Below, in pieces: positions 25,290 through 32,955 of a stretch of DNA of 64,000 nucleotides. The stretch is from an uncultured Pseudomonas sp. (GTDB taxonomy: Bacteria > Pseudomonadota > Gammaproteobacteria > Pseudomonadales > Pseudomonadaceae), in assembly GCF_913774235.1 (NCBI RefSeq), contig NZ_CAJYDW010000017.1:124001-188000 (forward strand), read 5' to 3'. Positions within the stretch are counted from its first letter, which is position 1, and every line of letters begins with the position of its first letter. The position numbers and the translations under genes are program-made. The notes under the pieces were generated by a model that saw nothing but the letters and a program-made list of their open reading frames with translations, was not told where the DNA came from and searched no databases.

Positions 25290-26023
25290 GCGCGCACCCG
25301 GCGCCAGAGCAGGCGCGGCGCACGCACCAGCATGCCGAAGAACAGTCGGGTGTGCATGCGTGAGATCAGCACGTTGTCCTGCCAGAGGCGAAAGTGCGAG
25401 CGACCATCCAGTGGGTAGTGCACCCGCGTCGGGCGCCAGCGCATGGGCTGGTCACGCCAGGCCAGGCGCACCAGGATCTCCGGGTCGAAATCCATGCGCT
25501 TGCCCAGGCCGCCGGCCTGGATCACCGCCAGGGTCGGCGCCAGGGGATAGACGCGAAAGCCGCACATGCTGTCGCGGATCGCCAGCGACAGGCTGTTGAT
25601 CCACACCCAGACGTGGGTGAGGTAGCGGGCATAGAGCCGGCCCTTGGGTACGGAAGCGTCGAAGCGCGGATAGCCGCAGATCAGCGCCTCGGGATAGGCC
25701 TGGGCCTCGGCGAGAAAGGCGGCCACGTCGGCCAGGTCGTGCTGGCCATCGGCGTCCACCTGCAGGGCATGGGTGAAGCCCAGCCGCTGCGCCTCGGCCA
25801 GCCCGGCCATCACCGCACCGCCCTTGCCCTGGTTGACCGGCAGGCGCAGCAGGTGGATGTCGGGCAGGGTCGCCAGTTCGTCCATCACCTGGGCGCAGGC
25901 CGGGCCGGAGGCGTCGTCCACCAGCACACAGGGCAGGGCGCGCTGGCGCAGGGCCTGGACCACCAGCGGCAGGGCGTGCTCGTGGTCGAACACCGGGATC
26001 ACCGCGCAGGCACGAAAGCTCAC
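25286..26023 (-). CDS. Family 2 glycosyltransferase of the APE operon, GTG start
   Basis: 245 aa GT-A glycosyltransferase resembling dolichol-phosphate mannosyltransferases: CAVIPVFDHEHALPLVVQAL, VDDASG, and NQGKGGAVMAGLAEA, then the metal-binding DADGQH, and GFRVYP. It probably adds a sugar to the lipid carrier of the aryl polyene. The start codon is GTG at 26023, overlapping the stop of the ligase-dehydratase gene (GTGA). Confidence 0.87.
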   Translation of the reverse strand: MSFRACAVIPVFDHEHALPLVVQALRQRALPCVLVDDASGPACAQVMDELATLPDIHLLRLPVNQGKGGAVMAGLAEAQRLGFTHALQVDADGQHDLADVAAFLAEAQAYPEALICGYPRFDASVPKGRLYARYLTHVWVWINSLSLAIRDSMCGFRVYPLAPTLAVIQAGGLGKRMDFDPEILVRLAWRDQPMRWRPTRVHYPLDGRSHFRLWQDNVLISRMHTRLFFGMLVRAPRLLWRRVRA

Positions 26024-27666
26024 GGCTGCACCTCCTTGAGCAGGATGCGCCCGGACGAACAGGCCGCTTCGCCACGGCGAAAGGCGAAGTGCAGCTTGCT
26101 GCGGCTGGCGTCGAAGTGGAAGGTCAGGGTCACCCGATCACCGGGCCGTAGCAGCTGCTGGAACTTGAGTACTTCCATCCCGGCGAAGTCTGCCGGCAGG
26201 TCGAGCTGCTGGCGGGCCAGGCGCTGCGCCCAACCGACCTGCACCACCCCCGGCACCACCGGCGCCGTGGGGAAGTGACCGGAGAAGAAGGCCAGGTCGG
26301 GGGCGATCTCCAGCTCCAGGCGCCAGCCGTCTGCCGTTCGTTCCACGCTGAGCGGCTCGATGTCCACCGGCCGGGGCTGGGCCAGCCGCCGCTCCACCTC
26401 GGCCTGGGCCAGCTTGCCCTGGGCGCTGTAGGGCAGCGCCAGCAGCAGCCGCCAGCGGCGTGGCAGGGCGATGGCTTCGCAGTGACCGACCAGATGCTCG
26501 CGCAGTTCGGCCACCAGGGCGCGGCGCCCACCGTTGCGTAGCCGGTGCAGGCCGTTCTCGCTCAGGGCGACCAGGGCGCCGAGCAAGGCGCGGCCCTGCT
26601 GCACTACGCCAAGGCGCACGTCGGCCACCGCGGGATGGCTCAGCAGCCGCTCTTCCAGGGCCGGCAGGGCGATGCGTTTCTCTTCCAGCTTGACGATGCG
26701 ATCCAGCCGGCCGAGCAATTCGAAGCGTCCGTCGCCGAGCAGGCGCACGTCGTCCATGGTCTGCTCGCGCAGGCCCTGGGGCAGATAGGGCGAGGTCAGC
26801 CAGAGGGCGCCGTCATGGTCCTGGCCCAGGTCGATGTCGGCGAAGGCCTGCCAGGGCTGGGGCCCTTGACGCCAGGCGATGCCGCCGGTCTCGGAACTGC
26901 CATAGACCTCGGTGGGATAACGCCCGAAGCGCTGCTGACAGGCCTTGGCAGCCGCGCCCGGCAGCACGCCGCCGGAAGAGAACACCCGCACCACCTGGCC
27001 GAGGATGGCGTCGTCGAGATTCTCGCCCAGGCGCTTGAGCAGCGCCGGGCTGCTGATCCATACCGCGCGCTGGCCTTGGCGCAGCAGGGCGGCGGTCTCG
27101 CGATGCAATTCTTCGGTGAAGGGCAGCGCCTGGCGGGCGAAGGGCCGGCCGGCGCAGAGCGGCCAGAGCACGCGGAACAGCAGGCCGTAGATGTGCTGGG
27201 TGGAAACGCTGCCGAGGACGGTCGCCGCGCCCAGAGCTTCGCCCCAGAGGCGCTCCAGGGCGGCGACCTCGTTGGCCAGCTGGAACAGCTGCTTGGCGAT
27301 CAGCTTGGGCTCGCCACTGGAGCCCGAGGTGCTCAGGGTCAACAGCGGCGCCTGCAGATCGAGCAGGGCGGGCGTCAGGGGCTCGGCCGCGGTCCAGCCG
27401 TCGAGGTCGTCGAGCCAGGCGTCCAGCGTCGGCGCCAGGCGCGCGCGGGTGGCGGGCTGGTCGTCGGCCGGCAGGATCACCTCGATCCCGGCGCGCCAGG
27501 CGCCGAGCAGGGCGCAGGCCAGGTCTTCGGCATCGCCCAGATGCAGCGCCAGGCGCTTGAGGCCGGCGCTCTGGAAGGCGGCCGCCAGCTGCAGGGCGCG
27601 CTGCTTGAGCGCGGCGTCCAGGGGGCTCGTGGCGTCGAGCAGCTCGGCCAGGGGGGTGAAACTCAT
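26020..27666 (-). CDS. Fused acyl/aryl-AMP ligase and hotdog dehydratase (ApeH-ApeI-like fusion)
   Basis: 548 aa in two parts. Residues 1-430 form an ANL adenylating domain: P-loop STSGSSGEPK (112-121), YGSSETGG (255-262), GRLDRIVKLEEKRI (319-332) and the C-terminal catalytic K418 in YSAQGKLAQ. Residues ~445-548 form a hotdog dehydratase with FFSGHFPTAPVVPGV (H464). The first part should activate the aryl starter acid and load it on ACP; the second dehydrates 3-hydroxyacyl-ACP. In characterised APE systems these are separate proteins, ApeH and ApeI. ATG 27666 overlaps the upstream stop (ATGA). Confidence 0.88.
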   Translation of the reverse strand: MSFTPLAELLDATSPLDAALKQRALQLAAAFQSAGLKRLALHLGDAEDLACALLGAWRAGIEVILPADDQPATRARLAPTLDAWLDDLDGWTAAEPLTPALLDLQAPLLTLSTSGSSGEPKLIAKQLFQLANEVAALERLWGEALGAATVLGSVSTQHIYGLLFRVLWPLCAGRPFARQALPFTEELHRETAALLRQGQRAVWISSPALLKRLGENLDDAILGQVVRVFSSGGVLPGAAAKACQQRFGRYPTEVYGSSETGGIAWRQGPQPWQAFADIDLGQDHDGALWLTSPYLPQGLREQTMDDVRLLGDGRFELLGRLDRIVKLEEKRIALPALEERLLSHPAVADVRLGVVQQGRALLGALVALSENGLHRLRNGGRRALVAELREHLVGHCEAIALPRRWRLLLALPYSAQGKLAQAEVERRLAQPRPVDIEPLSVERTADGWRLELEIAPDLAFFSGHFPTAPVVPGVVQVGWAQRLARQQLDLPADFAGMEVLKFQQLLRPGDRVTLTFHFDASRSKLHFAFRRGEAACSSGRILLKEVQP

Positions 27667-28235
27667 GCTTGCCTCCGCACGCGCTGGCGGATCAGCCATT
27701 CACCGGCGAACAGCAGGCCCATCAGCAAGTAGGCGATGACGCCGGTGTAGAGGGTCCACCAGGCCAGCGGTGCCCAGAGCGCCAGGGTGGCGGCGGTCAG
27801 GGCGTTGCACAGGAAGAACAGGCACCAGACCTGGGTCACCCGGCGGGTGTAGCGCACCGCTCGCGGTGGCAGCTCGGGTTCGCGCAGCCGCGCCAGGCGC
27901 TCGATCACCGGCTGGCCATGGACCAGGCTCAGGCCGAACACCGCCAGCAGGAACAGGCTGAGCAGCACCGGATACCAGCGCAGCAGCACGGCGGCCTCGC
28001 TCAGCGCCAGCAACAGGCAGAAGCCCAGGGCGACCAGGGCGGTGCCGCGCTGCAGGGCGCTGGCGCCGGGTTGCAGCAGGCGCAGGCACCAGAGCGCGCC
28101 GAGGGCGGCGGCGAACAGCCGCGGCGAGAGGTGCTGCAGGCCGAAGTAGACGGCGAAGGGATAGGCAAGGCCGAGCAGGAGCAGCAGGGCACCGGCGAGC
28201 AGGCCCAGCGGTGAGCGGGAAGGCAGCGCACTCAT
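27663..28235 (-). CDS. APE-cluster integral membrane protein (COG4648-type)
   Basis: 190 aa with five or six hydrophobic segments (LLAGALLLLLGLAYPFAVYFGL, GTALVALGFCLLLALSE, YPVLLSLFLLAVFGLSLV, VWCLFFLCNALTAATLALWAPLAWW, GVIAYLLMGLLFAGEW). These proteins accompany APE clusters, but their function is unknown; a role in holding or moving the lipid-linked pigment is possible. Stands 10 bases after the ACP gene. Confidence 0.82.
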   Translation of the reverse strand: MSALPSRSPLGLLAGALLLLLGLAYPFAVYFGLQHLSPRLFAAALGALWCLRLLQPGASALQRGTALVALGFCLLLALSEAAVLLRWYPVLLSLFLLAVFGLSLVHGQPVIERLARLREPELPPRAVRYTRRVTQVWCLFFLCNALTAATLALWAPLAWWTLYTGVIAYLLMGLLFAGEWLIRQRVRRQA

Positions 28236-28245
28236 AAGCGGCGGA

Positions 28246-28500
28246 TCAGGCTTCCGCTTGGCTGATGCGATGGACCGCCTCGACCACGTCGCCCACGGTG
28301 CGCACCTGGCGGAATTGCTCGGCGGCGATCTTGTGGCCGGTCTGGCGGCGCAGGTGGTCGATCAGGTCGACAGCGTCGATGCTGTCGATCTCCAGGTCTT
28401 CGTAGAGATTGGCCTCCAGGGTCACCCGCTCCGGCTCCAGCTCGAAGAGTTCGACCAGGGCGTTGCGCAGGGTGTCGAAGATAGCTTCACGGCTTTGCAT
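28246..28500 (-). CDS. APE acyl carrier protein 2 (ApeF-like)
   Basis: 84 aa acidic ACP. The phosphopantetheine Ser is in EDLEIDSIDAVDLIDHL (DSID). ATG 28500 has AGGAG at good distance; upstream in-frame codons are shadow. One of two tandem ACPs that carry starter and growing chain. No phosphopantetheinyl transferase gene is in the window, so one elsewhere must activate it. Confidence 0.9.
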   Translation of the reverse strand: MQSREAIFDTLRNALVELFELEPERVTLEANLYEDLEIDSIDAVDLIDHLRRQTGHKIAAEQFRQVRTVGDVVEAVHRISQAEA

Positions 28501-28510
28501 GGCGATCTCC

Positions 28511-28771
28511 TCAGGCAGCGCGCTGGGCGGCCACGAAGGCCGCGAGGCTGTTGACGTTGGCGAAATGGGTGCGGGTGTCCTTGGCTTCGGCGTCGATGCG
28601 GATGCCATAGCGCTTCTGGATCGCCAGACCCAGCTCCAGGGCGTCCACCGAATCCAGGCCCAGGCCTTCGCCGAACAGGGTCTGGTCGTCGCCGATGTCG
28701 TCGACGGTGACGTCCTCGAGGCCGAGCGCCTCGATGATCAGGCTTTTGAGCTCGAGGTTGAGGTCAGTCAT
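28511..28771 (-). CDS. APE acyl carrier protein 1 (ApeE-like)
   Basis: 86 aa ACP with the attachment Ser in GEGLGLDSVDALELGLAI. Start ATG 28771 overlaps the acyltransferase stop by 8 bases. The two ACPs differ clearly (DSVD here, DSID in the next), which suits different partners, as reported for ApeE and ApeF in other APE systems. Confidence 0.9.
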   Translation of the reverse strand: MTDLNLELKSLIIEALGLEDVTVDDIGDDQTLFGEGLGLDSVDALELGLAIQKRYGIRIDAEAKDTRTHFANVNSLAAFVAAQRAA

Positions 28772-29531
28772 GGTTGCCGGTTTCCTTCAGGTAGAGCTGG
28801 TGCAGCTGGTCGTTGAGTTCACGCGACGCCAGCGGCAGCGGCCGGCCGGCGAAGGTGGTGGGATCGATATCGGCGCCGACGTCCAGCTGGAAATCGAAGC
28901 GCCGGGACGGAATGCGGTACCAGGGCGTGGCCTTGGTCAGGGTGCTGGGCACCACGCGGATGATCACCGGGGTGATGCAGCGGGCGCCGCGCAGGGCGAT
29001 GGCCGCGGCGCCGCGATGGAAGCGCGGGGGCTCGCCCGGCGTGGTGCGGGTGCCCTCGGGAAAGACGATCAGCGTCTGGCCTTCGCGCAGGGAGTCGGCG
29101 GCGGCATCGAGCATCTCGGCGCTACCGTCGTTGCTGATGTAGCCGGCGGCCTGGATCTGCCGCTTTAGGTAGGGGTTCTGCCAGAGGCCCTGCTTGACCA
29201 CGCAGTTGGCGTCGGGCACCAGGCCGATGAGTACCACCACGTCGATCAGCGAAGGGTGGTTGGCGATGATCAACTGGCCCGGACGCCCCAGGCGCTCGCG
29301 GCCCTGGATGCGCAGGTTCATCACCCGGGTCAGCACCATGAAGCCGACGAAGGAACGGAACAGCCAGGCATTGGCCCGGCGAGCGCGCTGGCGGCGCCGC
29401 AGGCTATCGCCCGGCAGCGCCAGCAGGATGGGCAGGATCAGCAGGCGGAAGACCAGCGCGCCGCAGCCGAACACCACGAAGTTCAGCCCCGTGGCCAGCA
29501 GGCGGTAGGCGTAATCCAGCCGACCGATCAT
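28764..29531 (-). CDS. PlsC-like 1-acyl-glycerol-phosphate acyltransferase of the APE operon (ApeD-like)
   Basis: 255 aa with N-terminal membrane segments (LLATGLNFVVFGCGALVFRLLILPILL) and PlsC motifs: IIANHPSLIDVVVL (NHxxxxD) and IVFPEGTRT (EGTR). It probably acylates a glycerol-phosphate-like lipid in assembling the aryl polyene lipid. ATG 29531 overlaps the chain-length-factor stop (ATGA). The in-frame extension upstream of 29531 is antisense shadow and is not used. Confidence 0.88.
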   Translation of the reverse strand: MIGRLDYAYRLLATGLNFVVFGCGALVFRLLILPILLALPGDSLRRRQRARRANAWLFRSFVGFMVLTRVMNLRIQGRERLGRPGQLIIANHPSLIDVVVLIGLVPDANCVVKQGLWQNPYLKRQIQAAGYISNDGSAEMLDAAADSLREGQTLIVFPEGTRTTPGEPPRFHRGAAAIALRGARCITPVIIRVVPSTLTKATPWYRIPSRRFDFQLDVGADIDPTTFAGRPLPLASRELNDQLHQLYLKETGNHD

Positions 29532-30295
29532 CCGCGCGCCTCCGCCTGCCAGTGCCAGGCGCGCCCGGCATAGGCGAGGTGCAGGGCGCCAGGCGCTTCC
29601 AGCAGGCGGAGCAGTTCCAGGGCGTGGGGCCAGGTGCTGGGCGCGGCCTCGGCCGGCGCCGGCTCGCCCCTGAGGACGCAGGTACTGCCAGGGGTGAGCA
29701 GCAGGCCGACGGCATAGGGAAAGGGCACGTCGTCGATCTGCGGCGCATAGAGGATCGGCGGGGCCTCCTCGGCGATCACCACCAGCACCCCGGTAGCGCC
29801 TTCGGCGAGCAGGGTGCAGGCTTCCAGCACGGCGTGTTCGAGGCCGTCGCGGCCGGTGGCCAGGGCGTTCATCTCGCTGTGATCGCCCCGCAGGATCGAC
29901 CACTGACCGATGATGGCGTTGTGCACCGAGAGACTGAATTGGGTGGGGGAGAGCGGTTCGCCGCGGGCCAGCTCCTGGAGGATGGCCAGGGTGCGCGGCG
30001 TTTCGCCGTGGCGCGAGGCGAAGATCAGCGGCAGCGGCGCCCCGTGGGCATCGGCCAGCGGCCAGGCCACCTGGAAGGTCATGCGGGCGAGACGGCTCAG
30101 GCGCCGGCGCTGCATGGCCGACAGGAAGCTGGCGTCGGGTTGGCTGCCATCGTCCGCCGGACGCCAGGGCGCGGCGCACCACTGCCGCCAGGCGTCCTGG
30201 TCGATGAGACCAGGCGCCCAGGCGCGCCAATCGCTGATCTGGAAGTGCATGTTCACGGCTGAATCTACCCCGGAGCCTACCTGCTTGCCGTTCAT
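29528..30295 (-). CDS. APE beta-ketoacyl synthase-like chain-length factor (ApeC-like), first gene of the operon
   Basis: 255 aa short KS-like protein of the Ketoacyl-synt_2 type. It has FQISDWRAWAPGLID near the start and PTQFSLSVHNAIIGQWSI, but no active-site Cys in a KS context; such proteins pair with ApeO to set chain length. ATG 30295 has AGGGATAG immediately before it; ATG 30250 would fit the family N-terminus better but lacks a ribosome-binding site. About 40 bases upstream is a good sigma70 promoter. Confidence 0.83.
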   Translation of the reverse strand: MNGKQVGSGVDSAVNMHFQISDWRAWAPGLIDQDAWRQWCAAPWRPADDGSQPDASFLSAMQRRRLSRLARMTFQVAWPLADAHGAPLPLIFASRHGETPRTLAILQELARGEPLSPTQFSLSVHNAIIGQWSILRGDHSEMNALATGRDGLEHAVLEACTLLAEGATGVLVVIAEEAPPILYAPQIDDVPFPYAVGLLLTPGSTCVLRGEPAPAEAAPSTWPHALELLRLLEAPGALHLAYAGRAWHWQAEARG

Positions 30296-30334
30296 CTATC
30301 CCTGATGAGCAGGGTACTGCAGCGTTCGCCGCGC

Positions 30335-30363
30335 ATTATCCAAGCGGCTACATACCTAGGCAA
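30335..30363 (-). promoter_or_regulatory. Sigma70-type promoter of the APE operon
   Basis: On the minus strand TTGCCT (30363-30358), a 17-base spacer and GATAAT (30340-30335), ending 39 bases upstream of the start codon at 30295. It matches consensus at 4 of 6 (-35) and 5 of 6 (-10) positions with ideal spacing. The remainder of the 30296-30535 gap shows no gene and no clear operator. Confidence 0.65.
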
Positions 30364-30535
30364 ACATTTGTATGAACTTTGCGAAGGAGGTGCAGTCGCC
30401 TGCGATGAGTTGGGAACAGGCTAGCGTGGTGCGACGCAGAGGGCCCCTTTTCAGGGCATGAAACGCCGCTCCGTGCGACGAGTGGCAATCGAGGAAGAAA
30501 TTGACGGCAATGAGATCGCCCCCAGCTGCCTATTC

Positions 30536-30615
30536 TATCGCGGCCATGGCGGTCCGCCGGTGCGGCCGCTCCTACAAAGGCATCACTCACTGTAGGAGCG
30601 GCCCATGGCCGCGAT
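30536..30615. repeat. REP-type inverted pair between the MFS gene and the APE operon
   Basis: TATCGCGGCCATGGCGG...GCGGCCGCTCCTACA faces TGTAGGAGCGGCCCATGGCCGCGAT across about 17 bases. It ends 27 bases from the stop codon of the MFS gene, so it may serve as a transcript 3' end. Confidence 0.72.
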
Positions 30616-30642
30616 CGAGCCCCCGGGCAGCATCGAGCGCCT

Positions 30643-31920
30643 TCAGGCGGCCGGCAGCGGCTGCAACTTCGCCAGGCGCACGGCCACGGCGAGGGCGGCC
30701 AGCAGCAGGGCGCCGATGAACAGGCCGACGCCCGTCCAGCCGCCCAGGTGCCAGCAGAAGCCGCCCAGGGTGCCGGCCACGCTGGAGCCGGCGTAGTAGC
30801 TGAACAGATAGAGCGACGAGGCCTGGCCGCGAGCCTGGCGCGCGCGCCGACCCACCCAGCTGCTGGCCACCGAATGGGCGCCGAAGAAGCCGAAGGTGAA
30901 CAGCAGCATGCCCGGCAGCACCAGCCACAGTGGGGTGAACAGGGTCAGCAGCAGACCGCAGAGCTTGAGTACGATGGCCGCGCTGAACACCCGCCGCCGG
31001 CCGAAGCGATCGGCCAGGCTGCCGAACTTGGCCGAGCTGTAGATGCCGGCCAGATAGACCAGCGACAGCACCCCGATCCAGGCCTGGCTCAGGTGGTAGG
31101 GCTCGCCCAGCAGGCGATAGCCGATGTAGTTGAACAGGGTGACGAAGGCCCCCATCAGCAGGAAGGCCTCCAGGAACAGCCAGGGTAGGCCGGCATCGCG
31201 AAAGTGCAGGGCATAGCCGGCGAGCAGGCTGCGCGGCCGCAAGGGCCGCGGCTGGAAACGCCGGGAGGCCGGCAGGCTGCGCTTGAACAGCAGCGCCGCC
31301 ACCAGGGCCAGGATGCCCAGGGCGCCCAGGGCGATGCGCCAGGAGACGAAGTCCACCAGCACCCCGCTGATCACCCGGCCCGACATCCCGCCCAGGGCAT
31401 TGCCACTGATATAGAGGCCCATGGCATAGCCCAGGTGCTCGGGATGCACCTCCTCGGCCAGATAGGTCATGGCCACCGCCGCCACGCCCGCCAGCGACAG
31501 CCCGACCAGGGCGCGGGTCACCAGGATGCCGTCCCAGGTGGGCATCAGGGCGCTGGCCAGGGTGAAGGCCCCGGCGGCGAACAGCGCATAGACCATCACC
31601 GACTTGCGGCCTATGGCATCGGAAATCGGCCCGGTCACCAGCAGGCCGCAGGCCATCAGCCCGGTCGCCAGGGACAGCGACAGGCTGCTGGCTGCCGCCG
31701 TTAGGCCAAAGGCCTGAGAAAAGATCGGCATCAGCGGCTGCACGCAATAGAGCAGGGCGAAGGTGGCGAAGCCGCCGCAGAACAGCGCCAAGGCGGTGCG
31801 CAGGAATTGCGGCGTACCCTTTTCGATGAAGGCGTCCGGCTCGTGCTGCGCCTCGTTGGCGGCAGGACGGGATTCGAGCGGAGAGGAGGGCGGCGTAGCG
31901 GACGACCGGGACGTGTTCAC
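30643..31920 (-). CDS. YnfM-like MFS transporter, GTG start
   Basis: 425 aa major facilitator with 12 hydrophobic segments. Typical MFS motif A: GPISDAIGRKSVM and, in the second half, GSLADRFGRRRV. LSLSLATGLMACGLLVTGPISD and YVQPLMPIF-like FALLYCVQPLMPIFSQ match the YnfM/arabinose-efflux group. Likely proton-driven export of a small molecule; substrate unknown. GTG 31920 follows TGAGG. Divergent from a LysR regulator, the same pairing as ynfL-ynfM in E. coli. Confidence 0.85.
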   Translation of the reverse strand: MNTSRSSATPPSSPLESRPAANEAQHEPDAFIEKGTPQFLRTALALFCGGFATFALLYCVQPLMPIFSQAFGLTAAASSLSLSLATGLMACGLLVTGPISDAIGRKSVMVYALFAAGAFTLASALMPTWDGILVTRALVGLSLAGVAAVAMTYLAEEVHPEHLGYAMGLYISGNALGGMSGRVISGVLVDFVSWRIALGALGILALVAALLFKRSLPASRRFQPRPLRPRSLLAGYALHFRDAGLPWLFLEAFLLMGAFVTLFNYIGYRLLGEPYHLSQAWIGVLSLVYLAGIYSSAKFGSLADRFGRRRVFSAAIVLKLCGLLLTLFTPLWLVLPGMLLFTFGFFGAHSVASSWVGRRARQARGQASSLYLFSYYAGSSVAGTLGGFCWHLGGWTGVGLFIGALLLAALAVAVRLAKLQPLPAA

Positions 31921-31970
31921 GGATACCTCAGGGACAGGTCTGATGTCTTCACCCTAGGCTGGTGGCTGCC

Positions 31971-31985
31971 ATATATCCAATATAT
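31971..31985. promoter_or_regulatory. Candidate LysR operator between the MFS and LysR genes
   Basis: ATATATCCAATATAT, an AT-rich dyad in the 108-base divergent region, of a size fitting the T-N11-A sites bound by LysR-type regulators. Position only; not tested. Confidence 0.35.
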
Positions 31986-32028
31986 TGTCCGTCTCGATTG
32001 ATAGGTTCTGCGACTCAATGGAGGCGGC

Positions 32029-32937
32029 ATGGAATTGCGACACCTGAGGTACTTCGTGGCGGTGGCCGAGGAACTGCATTTCGGCCGCGCGGCCCAGCGA
32101 CTGAACCTGTCCCAGCCGCCGCTCAGTCAGCAGATCCAGGCGCTGGAAGCCGAGCTGGATACCCGCCTGCTGGAGCGCACCAACCGCCGTGTCGCCCTGA
32201 CCGACGCTGGCCGGCTGTTCCTCGACGAAGCTCGTCAGATCCTCGCGGCCAGCGAGCGCGCCGCCGAGCGGGTCCGCCGCGCTGGTCGGGGCGAGACGGG
32301 GCAATTGCAGGTGGGCTTCAGCGCCTCCTCGCCCTTCGTCGCCACCATCCCCAAGACCCTGTTCGCCTATCGCCGCGCCTATCCCGAGGTACGCCTGCAA
32401 CTGCAGGAGATGAGCAGTCGCGAACAGATCGACGCCATGCTCGCCGGCAACCTGCAGATCGGCCTGATCCGCCCCATCGAACTGCCCGACAGCCTGGTGG
32501 CGGTCGAACTCTTCCGCGAACCCCTGGTGGTGGCGTTGCGCCACGACCATCCCCTGGCCCGCCAGGGCACCGGTCCCTTGCCCATGGCCGCCCTCGCCGA
32601 AGAGCCCTTCGTCTACTTCCCGCGCACCTTCGGCACCGGCCTCTACGAACAGGTCCACACCCTCGCCGCCCGCGCCGGCTTCACCCCGCGCATCGTCCAG
32701 GAGGCCAGCGAAGTCCTCATCATCCTCGGCCTGGTCGCCGCCGGCCTCGGCGTCACCGTGCTGCCGGCTACCTACCAGCGCACCCAGATGGAGGGGCTGG
32801 TGTATCGGGAGCTGGACGATCCCGAGGCGACCTCGGCGGTGTGGTTGCTCAGGCGCCGGGATGAGGTGTCGCCGCAGGCGGAGGCGTTTGTAGGGTTGTT
32901 ATTTAACAAGGCAGCTAAAGCTCAACTCTCGTTTTAA
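32029..32937 (+). CDS. LysR family transcriptional regulator
   Basis: 302 aa. N-terminal winged HTH (MELRHLRYFVAVAEELHFGRAAQRLNLSQPPLSQQIQALE) and a periplasmic-binding-like effector domain. Probably controls the divergent MFS exporter and itself. ATG 32029 follows GGAGG. The last ~15 codons (LLFNKAAKAQLSF) switch to AT-rich sequence continuous with the adjacent AT-rich island, suggesting its 3' end was changed when that DNA arrived. Confidence 0.88.
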   Translation: MELRHLRYFVAVAEELHFGRAAQRLNLSQPPLSQQIQALEAELDTRLLERTNRRVALTDAGRLFLDEARQILAASERAAERVRRAGRGETGQLQVGFSASSPFVATIPKTLFAYRRAYPEVRLQLQEMSSREQIDAMLAGNLQIGLIRPIELPDSLVAVELFREPLVVALRHDHPLARQGTGPLPMAALAEEPFVYFPRTFGTGLYEQVHTLAARAGFTPRIVQEASEVLIILGLVAAGLGVTVLPATYQRTQMEGLVYRELDDPEATSAVWLLRRRDEVSPQAEAFVGLLFNKAAKAQLSF

Positions 32938-32946
32938 GCGAGTTGA
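32922..32946. terminator. Possible bidirectional terminator between LysR and OLD genes
   Basis: TCAACTC...GAGTTGA hairpin overlapping the LysR stop codon, followed by TATTTAAT on the plus strand and preceded by AAAGC on the other. It lies between two convergent genes. The stem is short and imperfect. Confidence 0.4.
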
Positions 32947-32955
32947 TATTTAATC

